A DNA stretch of 8,005 bases from Candidatus Omnitrophota bacterium (GTDB lineage: Bacteria; Omnitrophota; Koll11; Pluralincolimonadales; Pluralincolimonadaceae), in assembly GCA_022709465.1 (NCBI GenBank), contig JAKLIT010000060.1, positions 1 to 8,005 of the forward strand, in the 5' to 3' direction. The notes beneath the pieces are model-generated. The model searched no databases. It saw nothing but the letters and a program-made list of their open reading frames with translations, and was not told the DNA's origin. Position 1 is the first letter of the stretch, and each line of letters opens with the position of its first letter. This document shows positions 1 to 6,380 of this stretch, piece by piece. Both the position numbers and the translations under genes were made by a program.

Positions 1-75
1 GGCTGCGCCCAAGGCCAGCGTCGATGCCGCGGCCGTGCCGTCAGAGTTGACGGTGAAGGTATCGGCGGTCGTGCC
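1..75 (-). repeat. GTTSxTFTVNS module, copy 3, cut by window edge (residues 1282-1306)
   Basis: Encodes GTTADTFTVNSDGTAAASTL and then LGAA at the window edge. The start of this module shows that the repetitive region continues beyond the left boundary and that the fibre protein is considerably longer than what is visible. Confidence 0.6.
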
Positions 76-3000
76 GGTAAGCGCGCTTGCCGCCGCGGAG
101 ACGGAACCGCTTAACGTGAGGTTGCCGTCCGTGTCGAGATAGGCGACATTCGCCTCGTCGCTGTCGCGCCAGACCTGGATATTGGTAGAGCCGTCGTTGG
201 TCGTGCCTTTGACAATAAGGTGGCCGAGCGCCGGGGTGCCGTCAAAATCGGTCGTACCTATGCCGACGGCTCCGCCGGGCCTCAATATGAACCTCTGGTA
301 GTAAGCCGCCCCGTCATATTCCTCTATTATAAAATCATTGACGAAACCCGCGGCCTTACGGTGCTGGACATTCCATGATTTGTCACCCGCTTCATTAAGC
401 AAATTGACGTATGAATATGCGAAAGCGTCCCCGGAACCCGTTATAATCAGGCTTGCCGCTCCTCCGGTATTATTGATCCTCGCGGTCTCCACGACATCAA
501 GGTTATACTGAGGGCTCGCCGTCCCAATTCCCACCCTGTTGCTGTTCGCATCTATAGAGAGCGTATTCGCGTCGAAGTTCAGTGCGTCCACGCCGCCTCC
601 GAGGGTAACGGCGGTATCCGCCGGCATGTTCGTCGTCAGGACGGTCCCCGTAGCATCGGGGAACGTGAAGACGTGGTCAGAGGTCTGGCCCGCCGAACTG
701 ACCGTGACACTGTTGCCGTCGGAGTTGACTTCGAAAGTATCGTTCGTGGTGCCTGTTATAGCTGTGCTTCCCCCGACAGCACCGAACGAAAGGGTGCCCG
801 AACCGTTTGTCTTAAGGACATGGCCGTCAGATCCGTCAACGCTTGGCAACGTCCAGATCAGGTCGTTCCCTATCGCGTCGGGTGCCTTGAAACCGACATA
901 GTTAGTGCCGCCCGCGGCCAGTTCGCTGAACCTCAGCTCGAGCGTATTGCCCGCGGCAGTCCCGTGGGGGCTAAAAGCCAAGCTGGTACCGCCGATCAGC
1001 GCCCTTGTCGCCGGGTCATTGTCCGCCGCTCCGGCGGTTGACGCTTTCGCGGTCTGGAATATTATCGCTGACGCTCCGGTGCCTGTCGCAGTCCCTGCCT
1101 TCAGGATGAGGTTGCCGCCGTTGAGGTTACTCCCGGTTGCATACGCGCCGCCCGCCTGCACAGTCATGTCATTTCCTGCTTGTCCCGCCGACTGATGGCG
1201 TTCCATGCCTATTGTCCTGCCTGACTGGCCGTCCAGGGATAGGATATAGCTCGGTTCGAGTACGGTCGGGTTGCCGTCGAAGGTCCCACCGATACCGATA
1301 TTTCCGCCCGCCGGTTGCAGTACCAGGTTGGTCGCTGCGGCGGCACTGCTCCATCCTCCCACCCTCGTATAATCCGTGCCGGCGACATCCTTCGTCTGTA
1401 TATACATATACGGTCCTACTGCCGCGGCATAGAATGTGCTCTCGGAACCGGTCACGACTTTTAATGTGCCCACTACTTCGAGCTGTGCGCCGGGGTTGCC
1501 CGTGTTGATGCCGACCCTGTTATTGGCAGCGTCTATCGTAAGCGTATCGGCATCGAAATTAAGCGCATTTATCGCGTCATTCAATGTGACGGCGACGGTC
1601 GCGTCTGACATATCGGTAGTGAGCACTTTTCCGGACGCGTTCGGAAAAGTATAATCATGGTCCGACGTCTGCCCGGACGAATCTATCGTCACGCTGTTGC
1701 CGTCCGTATTGACTTCCCAGGTATCCGAGGTCGTGCCTGCGGCTGAAAGCGCACCTGATATAGTGCCCGTGACATTAAGATCGCCGGAGATATCGACCCT
1801 GTCTGAGGCGGCATTAAGCCGCATGAGCTCCGCCAACACGCCGGCTTCGGTAATGCTGAATACCATATCGGCGTTTTCCGAGCCCTGGGTCACCGTCGTC
1901 AGGACCGTATCTATCGAGCCGTGTTTCTGCAGGTTGCCCGCGTCTTCAACGTAATACGCGAGCCCCGTGCCTATGCCGGCCTGCGGCGCGTTCGTCGTCG
2001 AATGCTGTATCTTCAATATGTCGCTTACGGCATTATCGACCACGTCCTCGTTGAGCAGCGCCATGCCCGCGGTAGGCGTCAGGGTGACGAGGTCGACATT
2101 GGCGGACGTGTTCGTGAACTTGAATGTATCCCACTCCTTGAACTGCATGATGTTATCCGACTGCGAGATATATATGCTGTGCGCGTAATCTGGGTTGCCG
2201 GACGCGGAACTTATGACCGCGAACGACTTCTTGTCGTACATCGTGATGTCGTCATAATGATAGGCGATGCCCGTATTCTCGAAAGCGTTCTCGACGAACA
2301 TCGATCCCGCCGCCGTCGCCTTTGCGGGCGCGGGAGCGGTCGCGTCGCGCACTATTACGGCGCTCGCTGGCTGGAGGTTCAGGTTACCGGCCGGAGTTGT
2401 TATGAACGGGTTGCCGCCATTGCCGAATGTCAGCGTGGGTGTCGCGGAGGTGTTATCGGTGTCGATAGTGAACGTGTCAGATGACGTGCCTGCTATAGAC
2501 GCGCTCGCGGCATAGAGCGTGCCGTCGACCTCGAGGTCGTTCTGGATATACGCGTCGCCCGCGCCGGCTACCGCGGCTCCCGCGTCACTGCCTACTACCA
2601 GGTTCGCTACCGGGGTAGTGTCCCCGAGCCCGAGATAACCGTTAGCGTCAAGAGTAAGCCGCCTTGTGCCGAACATTGATATGAAATATCCGCTGCCGGG
2701 GACAACGGGAGAATAACCGGCTTCGGAACTTAGGGTATCGGCGACATAATTCCTGGTTGTCGACGTATTGGCTCCCACCGAAGCATCGATGCGTATAGCG
2801 CCGCTATTCAGCCCTTCGAATTTCGCGACCTCTATAGTTCCCGTGGGATCGTAAACATGCAGCTGGTTTCCGGGGGCAGCTGCCCCTATTCCGACACGGT
2901 TATTCTGGGCATCGATAGACAGCGTATCGGCATCGAAATTCAGCGAATCTACGGCATCGTTTAGCGTGACATCCACCGTCTGGGTGGACAGATCCAGGAT

Positions 3001-3918
3001 GCCGTCATTTATATCCACCGTCCCGCCGTTCGAATCTATCACAAGGTTGCCGGATACGGTCGTCACTTGCCCGTTGCTTCCGCCGGAACCTCCGAGGCGC
3101 AAGGTGGTCAGCGCGTTGTCGTTATTGGAATTCACCGTGAACGTATGGCTTGTAGTGCCGTTTATCGCGGCGCCGGAACCCGTTATCGTGCCGACCGCGG
3201 TCACATTTCCGGCCGAGTCGACGTTAAACATCGACACTCCTCCCAGCTGCAGGTCAAACAGGAAATTCGCAGTCGCGGGGCCGCCCGCGGCCGTCTGCGT
3301 CAGGTTAAGCCGTATGCCGGTATAATTTCCCGCGGCTTTATTGATCGTCGCCGCATAATCGTACGCGATCTCATTCCCGGCAGCCGCACTCTTCGTGACA
3401 GCCCCGGTAAGGCTGTATCCCGATGCGGGGTTCAACGCGAGGTTCGCGTTAACGCCGCTTATTATATCGGCATACAGGTAGCGCCATGCCAGGCCGGAGG
3501 ATCCGAGGTCATAAGTGGAATCAACTGAGGGTATCAGCGATGACCCGAAGTAACCGGTCACGGTGACCGTGTCAGATGTCGTATCGCCAAGATACATCGC
3601 GGAATCAAAATAAGAAACACCGTCTACCTCGAAGATCCCCGTTACATGCAAGTCATCGTTGGTAGTAGCGTGGGAATTAGACCCTGTGGCGGTGCCGATC
3701 TGGGTATTTCCCCCGCTTCCGGGTGCTATGACCAGGTCCTCGTTCGCGGCAGTCGTTATATCGACCGGCACGCCGTCGAACTCAAGCTGTCCGGCATAGG
3801 CCTCGCCCGCCGCGCCCGGCGGCGCAAGCATGAACCAGCTGGCGAAAAAGTATGCCAACAATAAGATAAATACCGGAACGGACGCCCTGGCGGACACATT
3901 TTTCTTTAATGTAAGCAT
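1..3918 (-). CDS. Giant secreted repetitive tail-fibre-like surface protein (3' end outside window)
   Basis: 1306 codons without a stop, running off the left edge. The Sec signal is MLTLKK, a hydrophobic core at about 13-32, and cleavage probably after AYA (42). The rest is a mosaic of short Gly/Thr/Asn/Asp-rich beta modules. They include LEFDGVPVDI (45-54), DSTYDLGSSGLAWRYLYA (133-150), NYTGIRLNLTQTA (198-210) with a following GGVSMFNVDSAGNV stretch, and three NFDADTL..NRVGIGT-type segments (327-355, 787-815, 1114-1142). Others are AGIGTGLAYYVEDAGNLQKH (647-666), LNGGNLILKAGTATGTG (932-948), YVGFKAPDAIGNDLIWTLPS (1007-1026) and LKTNGSGTLSFG (1035-1046). These motifs are familiar from tail-fibre-like and giant bacterial surface proteins. 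No Cys is seen, and Asp/Glu far outnumber the roughly 45 Lys+Arg. Likely an elongated extracellular or cell-surface fibre, perhaps trimeric. Such proteins often end in a peptidase S74-type intramolecular chaperone or an anchor, which would lie outside the window. No enzymatic motif was seen. Exported status is well supported; the precise function is unknown. Confidence 0.85.
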   Translation of the reverse strand, partial: MLTLKKNVSARASVPVFILLLAYFFASWFMLAPPGAAGEAYAGQLEFDGVPVDITTAANEDLVIAPGSGGNTQIGTATGSNSHATTNDDLHVTGIFEVDGVSYFDSAMYLGDTTSDTVTVTGYFGSSLIPSVDSTYDLGSSGLAWRYLYADIISGVNANLALNPASGYSLTGAVTKSAAAGNEIAYDYAATINKAAGNYTGIRLNLTQTAAGGPATANFLFDLQLGGVSMFNVDSAGNVTAVGTITGSGAAINGTTSHTFTVNSNNDNALTTLRLGGSGGSNGQVTTVSGNLVIDSNGGTVDINDGILDLSTQTVDVTLNDAVDSLNFDADTLSIDAQNNRVGIGAAAPGNQLHVYDPTGTIEVAKFEGLNSGAIRIDASVGANTSTTRNYVADTLSSEAGYSPVVPGSGYFISMFGTRRLTLDANGYLGLGDTTPVANLVVGSDAGAAVAGAGDAYIQNDLEVDGTLYAASASIAGTSSDTFTIDTDNTSATPTLTFGNGGNPFITTPAGNLNLQPASAVIVRDATAPAPAKATAAGSMFVENAFENTGIAYHYDDITMYDKKSFAVISSASGNPDYAHSIYISQSDNIMQFKEWDTFKFTNTSANVDLVTLTPTAGMALLNEDVVDNAVSDILKIQHSTTNAPQAGIGTGLAYYVEDAGNLQKHGSIDTVLTTVTQGSENADMVFSITEAGVLAELMRLNAASDRVDISGDLNVTGTISGALSAAGTTSDTWEVNTDGNSVTIDSSGQTSDHDYTFPNASGKVLTTDMSDATVAVTLNDAINALNFDADTLTIDAANNRVGINTGNPGAQLEVVGTLKVVTGSESTFYAAAVGPYMYIQTKDVAGTDYTRVGGWSSAAAATNLVLQPAGGNIGIGGTFDGNPTVLEPSYILSLDGQSGRTIGMERHQSAGQAGNDMTVQAGGAYATGSNLNGGNLILKAGTATGTGASAIIFQTAKASTAGAADNDPATRALIGGTSLAFSPHGTAAGNTLELRFSELAAGGTNYVGFKAPDAIGNDLIWTLPSVDGSDGHVLKTNGSGTLSFGAVGGSTAITGTTNDTFEVNSDGNSVTVSSAGQTSDHVFTFPDATGTVLTTNMPADTAVTLGGGVDALNFDANTLSIDANSNRVGIGTASPQYNLDVVETARINNTGGAASLIITGSGDAFAYSYVNLLNEAGDKSWNVQHRKAAGFVNDFIIEEYDGAAYYQRFILRPGGAVGIGTTDFDGTPALGHLIVKGTTNDGSTNIQVWRDSDEANVAYLDTDGNLTLSGSVSAAASALTGTTADTFTVNSDGTAAASTLALGAA
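493..753 (-). repeat. Long NRVGIGT-type module, copy 3 (residues 1056-1142)
   Basis: Begins GTTNDTFEVNSDGNSVTVSS, passes through FTFPDATGTVLTT and VDALNFDANTLSID, and ends NRVGIGTASPQYNLDV. Same order of elements as copy 2, about 240 residues further toward the C-terminus. The sequence between the copies is not repeated. Confidence 0.85.
1474..1737 (-). repeat. Long NRVGIGT-type module, copy 2 (residues 728-815)
   Basis: Begins GTTSDTWEVNTDGNSVTIDS, passes through YTFPNASGKVLTT and TLNDAINALNFDADTL, and ends NNRVGINTGNPGAQLEV. About two-thirds of residues match copy 3 when aligned by eye, with a single-residue length difference. It is a tandem-related internal repeat of the fibre protein. 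Confidence 0.85.
2368..2490 (-). repeat. GTTSxTFTVNS...GNL module, copy 2 (residues 477-517)
   Basis: Encodes GTSSDTFTIDTDN, TPTLTFGNGGNPF and TTPAGNLNLQP. Its spacing matches the copy at 3031-3159 almost residue for residue, but here no NRVGIGT segment follows. A less repetitive stretch (about residues 520-620) comes next. Confidence 0.65.
2854..2994 (-). repeat. NRVGIGT-type module, copy 1 (residues 309-355)
   Basis: Encodes DLSTQTVDVTLNDAVDSL followed by NFDADTLSIDAQNNRVGIGA and ends QLHV. It matches the second half of the copies at 1474-1737 and 493-753. Twenty bases around its NFDADTL part (2921-2940) are identical to 1541-1560, so similarity extends to DNA. The upstream GTTSDTxEVN half is replaced here by the other module type (3031-3159). 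Confidence 0.8.
3031..3159 (-). repeat. GTTSxTFTVNS...GNL module, copy 1 (residues 254-296)
   Basis: Encodes GTTSHTFTVNSNN, then LTTLRLGGSGG and TTVSGNLVIDS. It shares the TFTV, TL..G, GG and GNL positions with the copy at 2368-2490. It is immediately followed by the first NRVGIGT module, so it occupies the place of the first half of the longer copies. Confidence 0.65.
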
Positions 3919-3925
3919 TTCAAAT

Positions 3926-3934
3926 TCCTCCTTT
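3926..3934 (-). promoter_or_regulatory. Shine-Dalgarno for the giant repetitive protein gene
   Basis: The minus strand reads AAAGGAGGA, with eight bases between GGAGG and the ATG at 3918. It is the strongest ribosome binding site in the window and sits in the only intergenic gap (22 bp) before this gene. It fixes the start even though the frame is open further upstream. Confidence 0.85.
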
Positions 3935-3940
3935 AGATTA

Positions 3941-4390
3941 TTATTCCAATGTGAACATGAAAGATTCTTCACCTGTCACTGTCTCCTCGGTATTCTTGAA
4001 CATCCCTTTTAGGGTTATTGTGCCGGCACCGTTAAGCACAACGGTACCGTCCTTTTTTATATACAACGCCTCATCAGATGGAGACGCCGGGGTGATCTCC
4101 CCGTATATGAAATTCCCGGTAGAAAATATCGACGGGTTGCCTCCTCCGACAGTGACAGACTTGGCCTCGAATGTCTCCCCCGCGGTGGCGGAAGACCCTT
4201 CGAGGTCTATTGTGACGTCATCTACGGACGACGGCGTTCCCTCGGGATTCCAGTTATTCGGATCGGCCCAGGTCGAAGCATCGCCGGCGGCGATCCAGTT
4301 CTTCTCGGCGCCGTATGCCTGCCCCTGGCCTGCGGCCGTAAAAACAGCCGCGCAAACCAGGGATATTAGCGTGCCCAACACATTCTTCAT
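3941..4390 (-). CDS. Small Sec-exported beta-rich protein of unknown function
   Basis: 149 residues. The N-terminus has Lys2 and a hydrophobic core (VLGTLISLVCAAVFTAA), with plausible signal peptidase I sites after GQA (25) or YGA (28). There is no lipobox and no prepilin Gly-Phe/Glu motif. The mature part starts with a Trp/Asn-Trp motif (NWIAAGDASTWADPNNW, then a GTP turn and DDVTID, to about residue 62). This resembles the W..NW..G.P...D.V.I start seen in many beta-solenoid or autotransporter-associated secreted proteins. The rest alternates strands and turns (KSVTVGGG, GTVVLNGAGTITLKGMF). The mature chain has no Cys. The ATG overlaps the stop of the gspJ-like gene as ATGA and has no ribosome binding site of its own, so its expression is coupled to the minor pilin. 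The large fibre gene starts 22 bp after its stop. I do not recognise a named family. Candidate roles are a fibre cap, adaptor or co-secreted partner (inference only). Confidence 0.8.
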   Translation of the reverse strand: MKNVLGTLISLVCAAVFTAAGQGQAYGAEKNWIAAGDASTWADPNNWNPEGTPSSVDDVTIDLEGSSATAGETFEAKSVTVGGGNPSIFSTGNFIYGEITPASPSDEALYIKKDGTVVLNGAGTITLKGMFKNTEETVTGEESFMFTLE

Positions 4391-5616
4391 CTTATGAATA
4401 ACGCGGCCCCCGATATGTCCATCTTCGTGACCTTAAGCTCCACTTCGCCTTCGCACAATACTATATTGTCGGTATCTTCATCATAGTCATAATCATACAT
4501 CCCGTTCGGGCCGAGCGAGAGCAGGTTGAGCCCCGCCTCTACGCTCGTGTTCGGCTTGTCGCTGAAGACCGTCTTTCCGGATGGATATTCTATCGTATAA
4601 GACGATATCTTCGGGGCCGCAAGGCCCGAGCGGCTGAAGTTGACCGTCAGCCTCCATTCGCTTCCTCTCGACGGCACGGCTGCCAATTGTATGACATCCT
4701 TATCATCTATACCGGAAAGGTTTGAAAGGAAAAATGTCCTTATGTGCCGGGAATCGGGAATAAGGAACCTCATTCCTTCCTTAACGGCAAATGCGCCGCC
4801 CTTCGCGGGGCTGTTCCTCAAACTGACGAAACTTATCAGGTCCTTCTTCCTGCCGGCTGTCTTATCGCCGGGACCCGGCGGCAAGCTTGCCTCGGCGGAT
4901 ATCTCTATGCCGCCGATGAACTGCAGCTTATCGTCCGGGACATCGCCTCCTTCAGAGATGCTGTTGTTGGTATTGTCAAAATATTTGAGGGAGAAGGATG
5001 TTATCTTTATGCCGAACGGGTTCTTTGATATCTCGGCCCGGCCCGCGGCATCCTCCACGAACAGCAGGCCGTCTTCTTTGGCCCACTTGTATCTCGTGAC
5101 CGTATCGGGGTTTTTCCCGGGATCGGGATGGAATGTGAAACGCAGCGAACTTCCCGGGGCTACCTTTGAGGCAAGCTGGACTTTGTTCAGCTCTTCCTTC
5201 CTGCCCCAATCAAGCATAGAAACCGCTATCGGATAATAAGCGTCGGTATCCGGCGTGCGCGCCTCCGCTATAGGGATACTCGCACCCGGCCTTATCTGCC
5301 TGTCCAGCTCGTACACGTTAAGCCCGCTCTGGGCCATATGGCTTGAATCGGTCCGCGGGTATACGACCTCAACCTCGTCCGAATACGCCTTCACTATCTC
5401 GAGTGAGTCCCGCAGTCCGCTCCTGTCCGGCGTGCCCTCTACGAGTTCCTGCATGACCTGCGAAAGGACCTTCTGTAACATCAGCTCGTCCTTCATATAC
5501 GCCCAGCTTTGCAGCGCGGTCGCCACGCTCCAGTATATAGCGCCCGTTATGAATACGGCGATAAGTACCGCTATAAGCAATTCTACTAACGTGAATCCGG
5601 ACTGCCTTTTATCCAC
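4387..5616 (-). CDS. GspJ/PilW-like minor pseudopilin with a C-terminal extension
   Basis: 409-residue prepilin using a GTG start. The leader MDKRQSG precedes FTLVELLIAVLIAVFITGAI, with Phe +1, Glu +5 and a stem to about residue 30. The helix continues as WAYMKDELMLQKVLSQVMQE (residues 38-57). Residues about 80-268 follow the GspJ/PilW plan: LRFTFH (158-163), a strand near YKWAKEDGLLFVED (176-189), ITSFSLKYFD (205-214), and a closing ISFVSLRN (261-268), where this family normally ends. Here about 140 more residues follow. They are strand-rich and include an acidic run DYDYDEDTDN (374-383) and one Cys (388). Common GspJ is about 200 residues, so this is roughly double. The stop shares four bases (ATGA) with the start of the next gene, linking its translation to the secreted 149-residue protein. 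Pilin class is firm; the extension's function is unknown. Confidence 0.85.
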   Translation of the reverse strand: MDKRQSGFTLVELLIAVLIAVFITGAIYWSVATALQSWAYMKDELMLQKVLSQVMQELVEGTPDRSGLRDSLEIVKAYSDEVEVVYPRTDSSHMAQSGLNVYELDRQIRPGASIPIAEARTPDTDAYYPIAVSMLDWGRKEELNKVQLASKVAPGSSLRFTFHPDPGKNPDTVTRYKWAKEDGLLFVEDAAGRAEISKNPFGIKITSFSLKYFDNTNNSISEGGDVPDDKLQFIGGIEISAEASLPPGPGDKTAGRKKDLISFVSLRNSPAKGGAFAVKEGMRFLIPDSRHIRTFFLSNLSGIDDKDVIQLAAVPSRGSEWRLTVNFSRSGLAAPKISSYTIEYPSGKTVFSDKPNTSVEAGLNLLSLGPNGMYDYDYDEDTDNIVLCEGEVELKVTKMDISGAALFIR

Positions 5617-6005
5617 GTCATGTCCTCGAGTAAGGTAACGAGTTCTACCACGGGGGCCTTATCATTGTTTACATTAAATACCGATACCTTAACCTTTAAG
5701 GGTTCGGAGGCTGTATCTATATCCGTATATATCCTCCATCTTCTCCCGTTCAAATCTATCGGCGGATCTTCGGCCGGAGGGTAGTACGTGCTGCCTATCT
5801 CCCTGAACTGTTTGGTCGTGAAATCGAGGTTCTTCACGCGCTCCATCTGCCATTTGGCCAGGTTAAGCGCCGTTATAGTCTCCCCCGTCATCGAGGAAGA
5901 CGCAAGCGTATGCGAGAAGAGCTGCATCATCGGCACGAAAAGCGCCGCGAGCACAGCCAGCGTGATGAGCACTTCCGTATATGTGAAGCCATTACGGGCT
6001 TTCAT
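5586..6005 (-). CDS. GspI/PilV-like minor pseudopilin
   Basis: 139-residue prepilin. The leader MKARNG is followed by FTYTEVLITLAVLAALFVPM. Cleavage is expected after Gly6, with Phe +1 and Glu +5. After the stem comes ALNLAKWQMERVKNLDF (residues 46-62), matching the family pattern of Ala-rich helix, a conserved Met-Glu and a basic residue seen in GspI and PilV. The C-terminal part (RRWRIYTDID, LKVKVSVF, VVELVTLL) gives alternating strands typical of the pilin beta sheet. There is no good ribosome binding site before the ATG at 6005, and the upstream stop is only 3 bp away, so translation probably depends on coupling. Its last 31 bp overlap the start of the next gene. Length is close to GspI (about 125). 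In GspI/J/K tip complexes it would pair with the GspJ-like and GspK-like neighbours; that is inferred from order. Confidence 0.85.
   Translation of the reverse strand: MKARNGFTYTEVLITLAVLAALFVPMMQLFSHTLASSSMTGETITALNLAKWQMERVKNLDFTTKQFREIGSTYYPPAEDPPIDLNGRRWRIYTDIDTASEPLKVKVSVFNVNNDKAPVVELVTLLEDMTWIKGSPDSR
5623..5627 (-). promoter_or_regulatory. Shine-Dalgarno that decides the GTG start of the gspJ-like gene
   Basis: The minus strand reads GAGGA six bases before GTG at 5616-5614. The ATG at 5621-5619 just upstream is in the frame of the gspI-like gene, not this one. GTG gives the leader MDKRQSG directly before the pilin motif, the expected length for a prepilin leader. Confidence 0.7.
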
Positions 6006-6008
6006 GCT

Positions 6009-6380
6009 TTAGAATGAGTTGTATTTCAACTGTATCGTCCTCGTTATCCCGCCGACCTTGCCGGTCGACGACAACAGCGATTGCTTGAAATCCAGTTTTA
6101 CCTCATATGTCCCGTCGCCGAGGGAGGTGGGGTTCACGAAATATTCCTCACTGCCTATGATTATCGCCTGGGATTTCAGCAGGAATACCGCCTGGCTGAT
6201 ACCGGCTTCCGCCAGGTACAGCGCTTTCGCGCGGTTCACCTCATACTGGTTCGTCAGCGCGATAGACGACAATAGCGCGACAAGGCTCGCGCCGATAAGG
6301 CTGACGGTCAATAGGACGATCAGTACGCCGAATAATACAGCGCCCCGCCTGTTACCATTCGTTCGGCTTCTGCCCCGCAT
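6009..6380 (-). CDS. Short PilX/GspK-like minor pilin
   Basis: 123-residue protein with a basic N-terminus ending in NRRG, a hydrophobic stem AVLFGVLIVLLTVSLIGASL (residues 14-33), and then NRAKALYLAEAGISQAVFLL (residues 49-68). The AxxLAEAGI element is characteristic of PilX N-terminal and GspK-type minor pilins. If cleavage is after Gly13, position +5 is Gly rather than the near-universal Glu. Absence of Glu5 is a known feature of GspK, which caps the pseudopilus tip. It is far shorter than GspK (about 300 residues), lacking any room for GspK's large inserted globular domain, so PilX-like is the safer name. The start ATG at 6380 lies inside the end of the gspG-like gene and has a GGGGAAG sequence just before it. 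The next gene starts 3 bp after its stop. It likely primes pilus assembly with the two following minor pilins (inference). Confidence 0.8.
   Translation of the reverse strand: MRGRSRTNGNRRGAVLFGVLIVLLTVSLIGASLVALLSSIALTNQYEVNRAKALYLAEAGISQAVFLLKSQAIIIGSEEYFVNPTSLGDGTYEVKLDFKQSLLSSTGKVGGITRTIQLKYNSF

Noticed and set aside
1921..2484. Long plus-strand open frame of 187 codons, and other plus-strand frames across 1-3900
   Set aside because: They lie opposite the 1306-codon minus-strand frame that has a signal peptide, a strong ribosome binding site and recognisable repeats. The plus-strand translations are Arg- or Ser-rich without motifs, and several result from the rarity of TTA, CTA and TCA codons on the real strand.
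493..3159. CRISPR array or intergenic DNA repeats
   Set aside because: The repeats are imperfect, long, differently spaced and in frame with one coding region; they are protein modules.
1..3918. Prophage tail-fibre gene
   Set aside because: Motifs are tail-fibre-like, but the protein has a Sec signal peptide and directly follows pseudopilin genes; no phage structural, lysis or integrase gene is present in the window.
3919..3960. Possible internal promoter in the AT-rich junction before the giant gene (AATAAT on the minus strand)
   Set aside because: No matching -35 element at proper spacing could be seen, and the AT-richness is explained by the ribosome binding site and the end of the preceding gene.
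3951..4397. Plus-strand frame of 148 codons opposite the small secreted protein
   Set aside because: The minus-strand frame has a signal peptide and an ATGA junction with the preceding gene; the plus-strand one has no ribosome binding site or motif and would stand alone against the operon.
4640..5236. Plus-strand frame of 198 codons inside the gspJ-like gene
   Set aside because: Opposite strand to a clear prepilin with leader, Glu5 and family-like strands; no supporting signal on the plus strand.
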